The translations under genes and the position numbers were made by a program. From assembly GCA_031416415.1 (NCBI GenBank), contig JANOTP010000112.1:1-13409 (forward strand): DNA of 13,409 bases. The letters are read 5' to 3'. The notes beneath the pieces were generated by a model, which saw nothing but the letters and a program-made list of their open reading frames with translations, made no database searches and was not told where the DNA came from. This document shows positions 6,320 through 13,377 of this stretch, piece by piece. Source of the stretch: JANYCO01 sp031416415 (GTDB lineage: Bacteria > Bacteroidota > Bacteroidia > Cytophagales > Cytophagaceae). Within the stretch, counting starts at the first letter, position 1, and every line of letters begins with the position of its first letter.

Positions 6320-6355
6320 TTTCGTCTAAAATAACCTTTAAAATTCTTACCTTTA
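6320..6355 (+). promoter_or_regulatory. Weak candidate promoter of dnaG
   Basis: TACCTTTA (6348-6355) is one base from TAnnTTTG and ends 34 nt before the dnaG GTG. The best upstream element, TTTCG (6320-6324), is 23 nt away, at the long limit of the spacing, so this is tentative. The rest of the 149-nt gap (6241-6389) holds only a weak six-pair AT hairpin at 6286-6301. Confidence 0.28.
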
Positions 6356-6389
6356 TATTCTAAAAGTGTTTAATCTATAAATTCGAATA

Positions 6390-8342
6390 GTGCGCCTTTC
6401 AAACGAAACAAAAGACCGAATACACCAACAAATCGATATTGTCGAAGTGATTGGTGATTTTGTGACGTTGAAAAAAAAAGGACTTAACTATTGGGCTTGC
6501 TGTCCATTCCATAACGAAAGCAGTCCTTCTTTTGCGGTAAATCCAGCCAAAGGAATTTTTAAATGTTTCGGCTGTGGTAAATCTGGTGATTCTATAACGT
6601 TTGTTCAAGAATTGGAAGGGCTCTCCTACCCAGAAGCAATGAAGTATTTTGCAAAAAAATATGGAATTGAAATCCCTGAAGATGCTCCCAGAACCTCAGA
6701 AGAAGCCTTACAACAAAGTGAACGAGATGGTTTATACATTGTTTTAAACTATGCAAAAAACCACTTTTCAGATCTTCTATTAAACCATGAAGACGGTAAG
6801 GCCGTTGGCTTAAGCTATTTTAAAGAACGAGGTTTTTCAGAGGCGACTATTAAAAAATTCGAACTTGGTTATAGCCTCGACGAATGGGATGGGTTATTAA
6901 AAAAAGCGTTAGCAGACGGTTACAAAATTGAAATGTTGGAAAAAGCAGGACTTGTGCTTGCTCGTGATAGCTCCAACGACAAAAGTGATCGTAAACATTA
7001 CGACCGTTTTAGAGGCAGAGTTTTATTTCCAATTCATAACCTCAGCGGTAAGCCCATAGCATTTGGTGCTCGAATTTTAAAAGCAGATAAAAATCAACCG
7101 AAATACATTAACTCTCCGGAAACGGAAGTATATCATAAAAGTAAAATCCTTTATGGAATTTTTCAAGCTAAAAATTCCATACGTAACGAAGACAATTGTT
7201 TTTTGGTGGAAGGTTATACAGATGTTATTTCTCTTCACCAAGCTGGAGTTGAAAATGTAGTCGCTTCTTCAGGTACTTCTCTTACGGAAGATCAAATAAG
7301 ACTAATAAAACGATACACAGAAAATATTACTGTACTATATGACGGTGACCCCGCAGGGATCAAAGCTTCTCTTAGAGGTATAGATATGATTTTAGAAGAA
7401 GGATTGAACGTAAACGTAGTCCTTTTTCCAAACAATGATGACCCAGATAGCTATGTCCGTAAAATAGGCGGAGAGAAATTCAAGGAGTTTATAAAAGAAA
7501 ATAAAAAAGACTTTATCAGTTTTAAGACTGAACTATTCCTAGAAGAAACCGCTAACGACCCCATAAAAAAGGCAGGTATAATAAAAGATATTGTTACCAG
7601 TATTGCCAAAATTCCCGATGGGATAAAAAGAGCATTATTTTTTCGCCAGTGTTCAAAACTAATGGAGATTGACGAACAGGTTCTTATTTCCGAATACAAT
7701 AAAGTAGAACTTAAACGTAGACAAGATAAAAGTAAAAAAAATAACGAGCCTTCAGAAACGAGCCATTACCCACCAGTTGAAGACTATCCTACTTTTGCTG
7801 AAGAACTTGAAACGGATGTAGACAAATTGCTTTCTCAACTTCAGGACCATGAACTAAGTATTTTAAAACTTATTATTCTTTTGGGTGGTGAAATGGTAGA
7901 AGGGCATAAAGTAGTAGAATACCTCCTTTCAGAAACACAAGATGTTGAAAGTAATAATCCTTTATACTTGAAAATCAGAAGTGTAGTTATAGAAGAGCTT
8001 AATAAAGGGAATGAAATTACAAAATCTTTTTTTCTAGAAAGTGAGGATGAAGAAATAAAAAAACTCGCTATCGATTTTATGTTCGATAAATACCAAATCA
8101 GCGATAAATGGGAAAAATTTGGTATTATCATTCCTAAAGACCACGAATTAATTGAACAGAACACTCCAAAGGCAGTTTTAAAGTATAAACGACTTTTTGC
8201 TAAATTTCTAATTAGAGAGAAACGAAAGGAACTTATAAGTGGGTTAGACGCAGAAAAAGAAACACTAATAATACAAGAGATACTTACGCTTCAGCAATTT
8301 GAAAAGCAAATTGACAAAATGTTGGGAATTGTGATTGGATAA
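6390..8342 (+). CDS. dnaG: DNA primase
   Basis: A 650-residue DnaG that makes RNA primers for Okazaki fragments at the replication fork, working with the DnaB helicase. The zinc-binding CHC2 domain has Cys38-Pro-Phe-His41 and Cys59-Phe-Gly-Cys62. The polymerase core has FRGRVLFPI (207-215) and the Toprim acidic motifs: Glu274 in VEGYTDV (273-279), DGDPAG (318-323) and DPDS (351-354). The last 200 residues form the helicase-interaction region, of usual length but poorly conserved. The start is GTG at 6390; a stop lies in frame at 6378 and there is no ATG before the zinc domain, so GTG is required unless an even rarer start is used. It is monocistronic or first of a plus-strand series with the glycosyltransferase gene 63 nt downstream. 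No frameshift or missing key residue was seen. Confidence 0.98.
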   Translation: MRLSNETKDRIHQQIDIVEVIGDFVTLKKKGLNYWACCPFHNESSPSFAVNPAKGIFKCFGCGKSGDSITFVQELEGLSYPEAMKYFAKKYGIEIPEDAPRTSEEALQQSERDGLYIVLNYAKNHFSDLLLNHEDGKAVGLSYFKERGFSEATIKKFELGYSLDEWDGLLKKALADGYKIEMLEKAGLVLARDSSNDKSDRKHYDRFRGRVLFPIHNLSGKPIAFGARILKADKNQPKYINSPETEVYHKSKILYGIFQAKNSIRNEDNCFLVEGYTDVISLHQAGVENVVASSGTSLTEDQIRLIKRYTENITVLYDGDPAGIKASLRGIDMILEEGLNVNVVLFPNNDDPDSYVRKIGGEKFKEFIKENKKDFISFKTELFLEETANDPIKKAGIIKDIVTSIAKIPDGIKRALFFRQCSKLMEIDEQVLISEYNKVELKRRQDKSKKNNEPSETSHYPPVEDYPTFAEELETDVDKLLSQLQDHELSILKLIILLGGEMVEGHKVVEYLLSETQDVESNNPLYLKIRSVVIEELNKGNEITKSFFLESEDEEIKKLAIDFMFDKYQISDKWEKFGIIIPKDHELIEQNTPKAVLKYKRLFAKFLIREKRKELISGLDAEKETLIIQEILTLQQFEKQIDKMLGIVIG

Positions 8343-8343
8343 A

Positions 8344-8383
8344 AATAGTTTTTCTATTCTTACTTTGAAATAGAACCTCTATT
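8344..8383 (+). other. Four alternately complementary arms between dnaG and a glycosyltransferase gene
   Basis: Within 40 nt four arms alternate: AATAG (8344-8348), TCTATT (8353-8358), AATAGA (8369-8374) and TCTATT (8378-8383). Arms 1-2, 2-3 and 3-4 can each pair, and the pairings exclude one another, as in attenuators. The stems are only five to six AT-rich pairs. No long T-run follows. A partial promoter-like TACTTTG (8361-8367) overlaps arms 2-3, so the pattern may be fortuitous. Confidence 0.25.
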
Positions 8384-8405
8384 GATTAGATTCGTTAAAT
8401 ACTAA

Positions 8406-9554
8406 ATGGGAGGAGCCTTGAACATCGCGGTAAATACAAGATTGCTATTAGAAGACAAACTGGAAGGAATCGGTTGGTTTACTTATGAAACGATGAAAAG
8501 AATTACTCAAAATCATCCTGAACATAATTTCTTCTTTCTTTTCGACCGACCCTACAGTGAAAAATTTATTTTTGGAAAAAACGTAACTCCAGTTGTATTA
8601 TTTCCACAAGCTAGACACCCATTCCTTTATTTTTTATATTTTGAATTTGCTGTAACTGCTGCTCTAAAAAAAATAAAAGCTGATTATTTCATTTCTACAG
8701 ATGGGTACATGTCTCTTTCTTCTTCTATAAAAACGTTGAATGTTATACACGATATAAATTTCCTACATCGTCCTAAAGATTTACCATTTCTGACTAGAAA
8801 TTATTACAACTATTATTTTCCAAAATTTGCGCATAAAGCCGCTCGCTTGGCAACCGTTTCTGAATTTTCTAAAAGAGATATGGTTAGTTCTTATAAAGTC
8901 AATGCTGACAAAATTGATGTTGTCTATAACGGATGTAACCCACAGTATATAACCTCTAGCGAAGAGGAACAGAAAAAAACAAAATACCGTTATTCCAATG
9001 GTAGACCCTATTTTTTATTTGTAGGTTCTTTAAACCCTCGAAAAAATATAAAAAATTTACTTACCGCTTTCGATGAGTTTAAAAAAACATATTCCAATGA
9101 TATAAAATTACTTTTAGCGGGACAAGTCATGTGGGACGATTCCGATTTCAAGGATGTTTACCATAACATGAAATTCAAACACGATGTACATTTTCTTGGA
9201 CGATTATCTTCGAGTGATCTTAAAAGCATTATTGCATCGTCGTTAGCACTTACCTATGTACCATTTTTTGAAGGCTTTGGAATTCCAATTCTTGAGGCTA
9301 TGTATTGTGATGTTCCTGTAATTACTTCAAATGTCACCTCTATGCCAGAAGTGACAGGAAACGCAGGAATATTGGTAAACCCAAATTCAACATTTGATAT
9401 CATGGAAGCTATGCTAAGTATAGCTCGAGACAATAAGCTTCGAATTAGCCTTATTGAAAAAGGACGAATTCAACGGGAAAAATTCTCTTGGGATAAAACT
9501 GCTGATAAACTCTGGAATAGTTTTGAAAAAATGGTCTCCGAAAACCCCAAATAG
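8406..9554 (+). CDS. GT4-type glycosyltransferase
   Basis: A 382-residue retaining GT-B glycosyltransferase of the GT4 (group 1) type. Acceptor-side N-terminal features are LNIAVNTRLL (5-14), the loop GIGWFTYE (21-28) and VIHDINFL (113-120). Donor-side features are VGSLNPRKN (206-214), VHFLGRLS (261-268), EGFGIPILEAM (289-299, with the Glu pair that contacts the nucleotide sugar) and MPEVTGNAG (313-321). The VGSxxPRKN and EGFGxPxLEA pattern resembles mannosyl- or rhamnosyltransferases of surface polysaccharide pathways; donor and acceptor are not determinable. It is cytosolic or membrane-associated, without a clear transmembrane helix. ATG 8406 is the longest start; TTG 8418 would give the family-typical N-terminus MNIAVNTRLL and is preceded by GGGAGGAG. 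The next glycosyltransferase begins 146 nt later, so it may be transcribed separately. Confidence 0.93.
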   Translation: MGGALNIAVNTRLLLEDKLEGIGWFTYETMKRITQNHPEHNFFFLFDRPYSEKFIFGKNVTPVVLFPQARHPFLYFLYFEFAVTAALKKIKADYFISTDGYMSLSSSIKTLNVIHDINFLHRPKDLPFLTRNYYNYYFPKFAHKAARLATVSEFSKRDMVSSYKVNADKIDVVYNGCNPQYITSSEEEQKKTKYRYSNGRPYFLFVGSLNPRKNIKNLLTAFDEFKKTYSNDIKLLLAGQVMWDDSDFKDVYHNMKFKHDVHFLGRLSSSDLKSIIASSLALTYVPFFEGFGIPILEAMYCDVPVITSNVTSMPEVTGNAGILVNPNSTFDIMEAMLSIARDNKLRISLIEKGRIQREKFSWDKTADKLWNSFEKMVSENPK

Positions 9555-9576
9555 ATAATACTCTTATTTTTAATAC

Positions 9577-9606
9577 TTTATTAGTTGCAAAAAAGCTTTA
9601 CTTTCG
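9577..9606 (+). promoter_or_regulatory. Candidate promoter before the second glycosyltransferase gene
   Basis: TACTTTCG (9599-9606) is one base from TAnnTTTG, with TTTA (9577-9580) 18 nt upstream. It would give a leader of about 90 nt before the TTG start at 9701, containing the small reading frame at 9643. The match is imperfect and the assignment is tentative. Confidence 0.35.
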
Positions 9607-9642
9607 TCACAAAATCATTCTTTTAATAAAAATGGCATCCTA

Positions 9643-9663
9643 ATGAAAATCGCCTTAGATTAG
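9643..9663 (+). other. Six-codon reading frame MKIALD in the glycosyltransferase leader
   Basis: ATG AAA ATC GCC TTA GAT TAG lies 37 nt before the TTG start of the next gene. It overlaps the stop of an even shorter frame (ATG GCA TCC TAA, 9632-9643). MKIALD is how many GT4 enzymes begin, so this may be the remnant of a lost paralogue or a leader peptide. It is too short to claim as a gene. Confidence 0.2.
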
Positions 9664-9700
9664 CATACTATTTTATTATTAATAGAAAAAATAGCACTTA

Positions 9701-10897
9701 TTGGATAATAAACTCACCATACTACAGATAACTAACAGAATTCCCTATCCGTTAAACGATGGAGGAAATATTGCCTCTTATAACGTTACCAAATATTTGA
9801 ATCGATTTGGACACCAAGTAATCTTAGCTAGTCTAAATACAACAAAACACTTCCAAGACCCCTCAGTTCTATCAACTATAGCTACTGTTTACACCAAAGA
9901 TATTGATACTACACTATCACCTTTTGGAATGCTCAAAGGTTTATTTAGTAAACTGCCTTATAATATTGAAAGATTTGTTTCTGCAGATTTCAATTCTTTA
10001 CTTGAAAAAATTATTACTGAACAAAAACCCGATATAATACATCTTGAAGGAATTTATTTAGTAATTTATGCTGATACTATAAAAAAATATTCTTCTGCTC
10101 CATTGGTTCTTCGTTCTCATAATATAGAAAATGAGATATGGGAGCGTACAGCACAAAATGAAAAGAACCCTTTAAAAAAATGGTACCTAAAAAATTTAAG
10201 TTCAAAAATTAAAAAATTTGAACTCGAAAACATGCATCGATTCGATGGCATAATGGCAATAACAGATAGGGATGCCGATTTTTATAAAAAAAATAATTAT
10301 AAAGGAAAACTGACAACCATTTCAGCAGGAGTAGATCTTGAACTGTATCAACCTAAACAAATAACTTCTGTTAAACCTAGCATTTGTTTCCTAGGCAGCA
10401 TGGAATGGATGCCCAATATTCAAGGTGTCGAATGGTATTTGGATAAAATATGGCCATTGTTAAAAAAAACTCATCCTGAATTAACCCTTCATATTGCGGG
10501 AAAAAATATGTCTGCAGAAATGAAAAGTCGTGTTATAGAAGGAGTAACTTTCTACGGAACGATTCCAGATGCTTCGGCTTTTTTGAACCAACACACTTTT
10601 ATGATTGTTCCTTTACTATCAGGAGGAGGTATGCGACTTAAAATAGTAGAAGCTATGGCGCTAGGCAGATGCATTATCTCTACTTCAATAGGCGCTGAAG
10701 GTATTGATATCAAAGACACTATTGATATCATAATTGCTAATACTCCTGAAGAATTTATAGCTAAAACGAATACGTTACTAAGTGGAACAATAAATATTGA
10801 TACAATTAGCAACAATGCTAGAAAAATTGTCCAAGAAAAATATTCTTGGGAAAAATTAGTACGAAAAATAGAAAATTTTTATTTTGAATTAATATGA
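9701..10897 (+). CDS. GT4-like glycosyltransferase with TTG start
   Basis: A 398-residue GT-B protein. The N-terminal half shows ITNRIPYPLNDGGNIAS (10-26), a glycine-rich acceptor loop, and LRSHNIENEIWER (137-149), typical of this GT4 subgroup. The C-terminal half shows FLGSMEWMPN (230-239), LHIAGKNM (263-270), VTFYGTIPD (282-290) and LLSGGGMRLKIVEAMA (305-320), the nucleotide-sugar site. TTG at 9701 is the only usable start: a stop lies in frame at 9692, and the first ATG is too late to keep the PYPLNDGG loop. The stop overlaps the start of the next glycosyltransferase (ATGA, 10894-10897), so they are translationally coupled. It is probably a sugar transferase for an exported or surface glycan; the substrate is unknown. 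Its N-terminus resembles that of the following gene (PYPLNDGG against PFPIEKGD), consistent with an old tandem duplication. Confidence 0.92.
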   Translation: MDNKLTILQITNRIPYPLNDGGNIASYNVTKYLNRFGHQVILASLNTTKHFQDPSVLSTIATVYTKDIDTTLSPFGMLKGLFSKLPYNIERFVSADFNSLLEKIITEQKPDIIHLEGIYLVIYADTIKKYSSAPLVLRSHNIENEIWERTAQNEKNPLKKWYLKNLSSKIKKFELENMHRFDGIMAITDRDADFYKKNNYKGKLTTISAGVDLELYQPKQITSVKPSICFLGSMEWMPNIQGVEWYLDKIWPLLKKTHPELTLHIAGKNMSAEMKSRVIEGVTFYGTIPDASAFLNQHTFMIVPLLSGGGMRLKIVEAMALGRCIISTSIGAEGIDIKDTIDIIIANTPEEFIAKTNTLLSGTINIDTISNNARKIVQEKYSWEKLVRKIENFYFELI

Positions 10898-12072
10898 AGA
10901 TACTGGTAGCGCTCTCTCGTTTTCCATTTCCTATCGAAAAAGGTGATAAGTTGCGTGCATACTATCAATTAAGAGAACTCAGCCGAAACAACGAACTCTA
11001 CGTTGTATGCCTGACAGATAAAATGCCTTCGGAAGAAGAAATTTACGAAGTAAAAAAACACTGCAAACAACTAGAAATAATTCAACTTAGCTTTTTTAGT
11101 AGAATTATAAATATTTTAAAAGCTATATTTAGTAAAGATCCCTTTCAAGTACATTATTTCGAATCCGCTAAAATGAAGGATGCAATCGCCTATCTTATTA
11201 GCACCAATAATATAGATATTTGTTATGTACAATTAATAAGAATTTTCAAAAATATACCGTTCGAACTCCCTACCAAATACTACCTCGATTACATGGACGC
11301 TTATTCGGAAGGTATGAAAAAACGTATAAATTATTCTCGTTGGTATGAGAAATTTTTTATAAGAGAAGAAGCAAAGAGATTAAGTATATTTGAAGAAAAA
11401 GCATTTGATTTTTTCGAAGGACACTCTATAATTAGTCAATCTGACACAGAAACATTATCCAATAAACTAAAACAAAAACTTAATATAATTCCCAATGGAG
11501 TGAGTGAAGAATATTTTGTTACAAAAACACCAGAAATAAAAAAGGAATACGATATTATTTTTACAGGCAATATGAGTAATCATGCCAATATTCAGGCTTG
11601 TAAATACCTTGTTCAAGAAATTTTGCCCGTACTTAATGCAAAAGGTGTAAAAGCAAAAATATGTCTTGCAGGAATACATCCAGACCAAGAAGTACTTGCC
11701 TTAAAAAGTGATGATGTAATTGTAACAGGCTATGTAAAAGATATGAAAGACTATCTAATACGTTCTAAAGTTTTTGTAGCACCTATATTTTCTGGCTCTG
11801 GCTTACAAAATAAATTACTGGAAGCAATGGCAGCTGGTTTGCCAGCTGTAACTACTTCACTTTCTAATAAAGCCTTGAAAGCCAAAGACAAAAAAGAGAT
11901 AATTATATGCAATGAAAGCGTTAAATTTGCTGAACAAATTATTTTTCTTTTAAACCATCCAGCCGAGGCAGGGGAAATCGCTCGCCTTGGAAGATTATTC
12001 GTAAGAGAAAATAATAACTGGCGGGCCTGTAATATTCTGCTAGAAAAAAGTTTTAAAAACGTGGTTAGTTAA
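10894..12072 (+). CDS. GT4-like glycosyltransferase, resembling PEP-CTERM/EpsH1-associated sugar transferases
   Basis: A 392-residue GT-B protein. Visible features are the N-terminal loop SRFPFPIEKGDKLRAYYQL (8-26), LDYMDAYSEGMKKR (131-144), IPNGV (199-203), the donor-domain opening IIFTGNMSNHANIQA (221-235), ICLAGIHP (256-263) and the nucleotide-sugar block SGSGLQNKLLEAMAAG (300-315). The YMDAxSE and GNMSxxxN pattern resembles the sugar transferases annotated as PEP-CTERM/EpsH1-system associated (TIGR03087), from memory; no PEP-CTERM genes are seen here, so the name only marks the subfamily. It starts by a 4-nt overlap with the preceding glycosyltransferase and ends 3 nt before ribBA. The first residues MKILVALSRFPFP suit the ATG at 10894. 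Donor and acceptor are unknown. The region around 11300-11420 is especially AT-rich, but the reading frame is intact. Confidence 0.92.
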   Translation: MKILVALSRFPFPIEKGDKLRAYYQLRELSRNNELYVVCLTDKMPSEEEIYEVKKHCKQLEIIQLSFFSRIINILKAIFSKDPFQVHYFESAKMKDAIAYLISTNNIDICYVQLIRIFKNIPFELPTKYYLDYMDAYSEGMKKRINYSRWYEKFFIREEAKRLSIFEEKAFDFFEGHSIISQSDTETLSNKLKQKLNIIPNGVSEEYFVTKTPEIKKEYDIIFTGNMSNHANIQACKYLVQEILPVLNAKGVKAKICLAGIHPDQEVLALKSDDVIVTGYVKDMKDYLIRSKVFVAPIFSGSGLQNKLLEAMAAGLPAVTTSLSNKALKAKDKKEIIICNESVKFAEQIIFLLNHPAEAGEIARLGRLFVRENNNWRACNILLEKSFKNVVS

Positions 12073-12075
12073 ATT

Positions 12076-13287
12076 ATGCTAGATACAATCGAAGAGGCTA
12101 TTGCAGAAATAAAAAAAGGAAAAGTCATCATAGTAGTAGACGATGAAGACCGTGAGAATGAAGGTGATTTTCTTTGTGCTGCAGATTGCATTACTCCTGA
12201 AATAATAAATTTCATGTCCAAAGAGGGACGAGGACTTATCTGTACTCCATTGATTGAGGAAAGATGCGAAGAGCTAGGGCTTGATTTAATGGTTGGTAAA
12301 AACACTGCTACACACGAAACGGCTTTTACTATTTCTATTGACCTTTTAGGATATGGATGTACTACCGGCATATCCGCTACTGACCGCTCCAAAACAATCA
12401 AAGCACTTGTTGATCCTTCTATAAAATCTGCCGACTTTGGTAGACCTGGACATATATTTCCTTTAAAGGCTAAAAAAGAAGGCGTACTTCGCAGAGCTGG
12501 CCATACCGAGGCAGCCATAGATTTTGCCCGACTTGCCGGTTTTCAACCAGCGGGAGTGATTGTAGAAATCATGAACGAAGAAGGCGAAATGGCAAGACTA
12601 CCAGAACTTAGAATTATTGCCAATAGACTTCAATTAAAATTAGTTTCCATAAAAGATTTAATCGCTTATCGTTTAAAAAAAGAAAGCCTAATCCAACGTG
12701 AAATTGGTATTCAAATGCCAACACAATATGGGGATTTTGATATGATCGCTTTCCGACAAATAAATACAGGAGATATACATTTGGCTCTCATCAAAGGAGA
12801 ATGGGAAACCGATGAACCAATATTGGTGCGAGTACATTCATCTTGCGTTACAGGTGATATCTTTGGCTCTTGTCGTTGCGACTGCGGACCGCAACTGCAG
12901 AAAGCGATGGAACTTGTAAACAAAGAAGGTAAAGGTGTCATCTTATATATGAACCAAGAAGGACGAGGTATAGGACTTTTGAATAAACTAAAGGCGTATA
13001 AACTTCAAGAACAAGGTTTCGATACTGTAGAAGCAAATTTAGAACTTGGCTTTAAAATGGATCTTAGAGACTATGGCGTAGGCGCACAAATCTTAAGAGA
13101 CCTTAACGTTTCTAAAATAAAACTCATTTCTAATAATCCTGTAAAACGTGCAGGCCTTATAGGATACGGACTAGAAATTGTAGAAAATATTTCTATTGAG
13201 ATAACACCCAATCCTCACAACGAAAAGTATCTCCAAACAAAAAGAGATAAAATGGGACATTCAATTTTAAAAGAAAAGAAAAAATAA
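12076..13287 (+). CDS. ribBA: Bifunctional 3,4-dihydroxy-2-butanone-4-phosphate synthase / GTP cyclohydrolase II
   Basis: A 403-residue fusion that supplies both starting branches of riboflavin synthesis: ribulose 5-phosphate to dihydroxybutanone phosphate, and GTP to the diaminopyrimidinone phosphate. The RibB half (1 to about 200) has VDDEDRENEGDF (21-32), GCTTGISATDRS (94-105) and RRAGHTEAAID (139-149, with His143 and Glu145). The RibA half (about 207-400) has RVHSSCVTGDIFGS (252-265) with zinc ligands Cys257, Cys268 and Cys270, plus NQEGRGIGL (293-301) and SNNPVKRAGL (352-361). Lengths and motifs are complete, so both activities are expected in the cytosol. It lies 3 nt after the glycosyltransferase stop, so read-through transcription is likely. 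The short gap contains no FMN riboswitch and no SD. The last codons end with Lys-rich sequence and TAA at 13285. Confidence 0.98.
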   Translation: MLDTIEEAIAEIKKGKVIIVVDDEDRENEGDFLCAADCITPEIINFMSKEGRGLICTPLIEERCEELGLDLMVGKNTATHETAFTISIDLLGYGCTTGISATDRSKTIKALVDPSIKSADFGRPGHIFPLKAKKEGVLRRAGHTEAAIDFARLAGFQPAGVIVEIMNEEGEMARLPELRIIANRLQLKLVSIKDLIAYRLKKESLIQREIGIQMPTQYGDFDMIAFRQINTGDIHLALIKGEWETDEPILVRVHSSCVTGDIFGSCRCDCGPQLQKAMELVNKEGKGVILYMNQEGRGIGLLNKLKAYKLQEQGFDTVEANLELGFKMDLRDYGVGAQILRDLNVSKIKLISNNPVKRAGLIGYGLEIVENISIEITPNPHNEKYLQTKRDKMGHSILKEKKK

Positions 13288-13310
13288 TTACCACACTTTA
13301 AATGCTAAAT

Positions 13311-13348
13311 TATGAGGTATGAATTATAAAATCTCAACATTCATAACT
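13311..13348. repeat. AT-rich dispersed intergenic repeat with a hairpin between ribBA and the next gene
   Basis: TATGAGGTATGAATTAT is followed by CTCAACATTCATAACT. TATGAAT (13318-13324) and ATTCATA (13339-13345) can form a seven-pair stem with a 14-nt loop. The right half shares exact 10-mers with positions 33-50 at the other end of the window. The stem lacks a T-run, so terminator activity is doubtful. No other terminator is seen after ribBA. Confidence 0.5.
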
Positions 13349-13377
13349 TAGTATCCATAACGCACTATTAATATACA

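Noticed and set aside
7841..8164. 107-codon minus-strand open frame inside dnaG
   Set aside because: It is antisense to the primase C-terminal region, with a composition (Ser, Ile, Phe runs) expected from complementing AT-rich codons and no recognisable domain.
10620..10632. AGGAGGAGGT followed by ATG inside the second glycosyltransferase, looking like an internal translation start
   Set aside because: The bases encode the conserved Ser-Gly-Gly-Gly-Met of the nucleotide-sugar site, so the motif is explained by protein constraint, and the downstream part would be only a fragment of the domain.
12040..12076. Possible FMN riboswitch before ribBA
   Set aside because: Only 3 nt separate the genes and the preceding bases are coding; no RFN-type conserved helices were seen.
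12069..12518. 149-codon open frame on the minus strand
   Set aside because: It lies fully opposite the ribBA RibB domain, which has unmistakable motifs, and its translation is serine/proline-rich low-similarity sequence typical of an antisense shadow.
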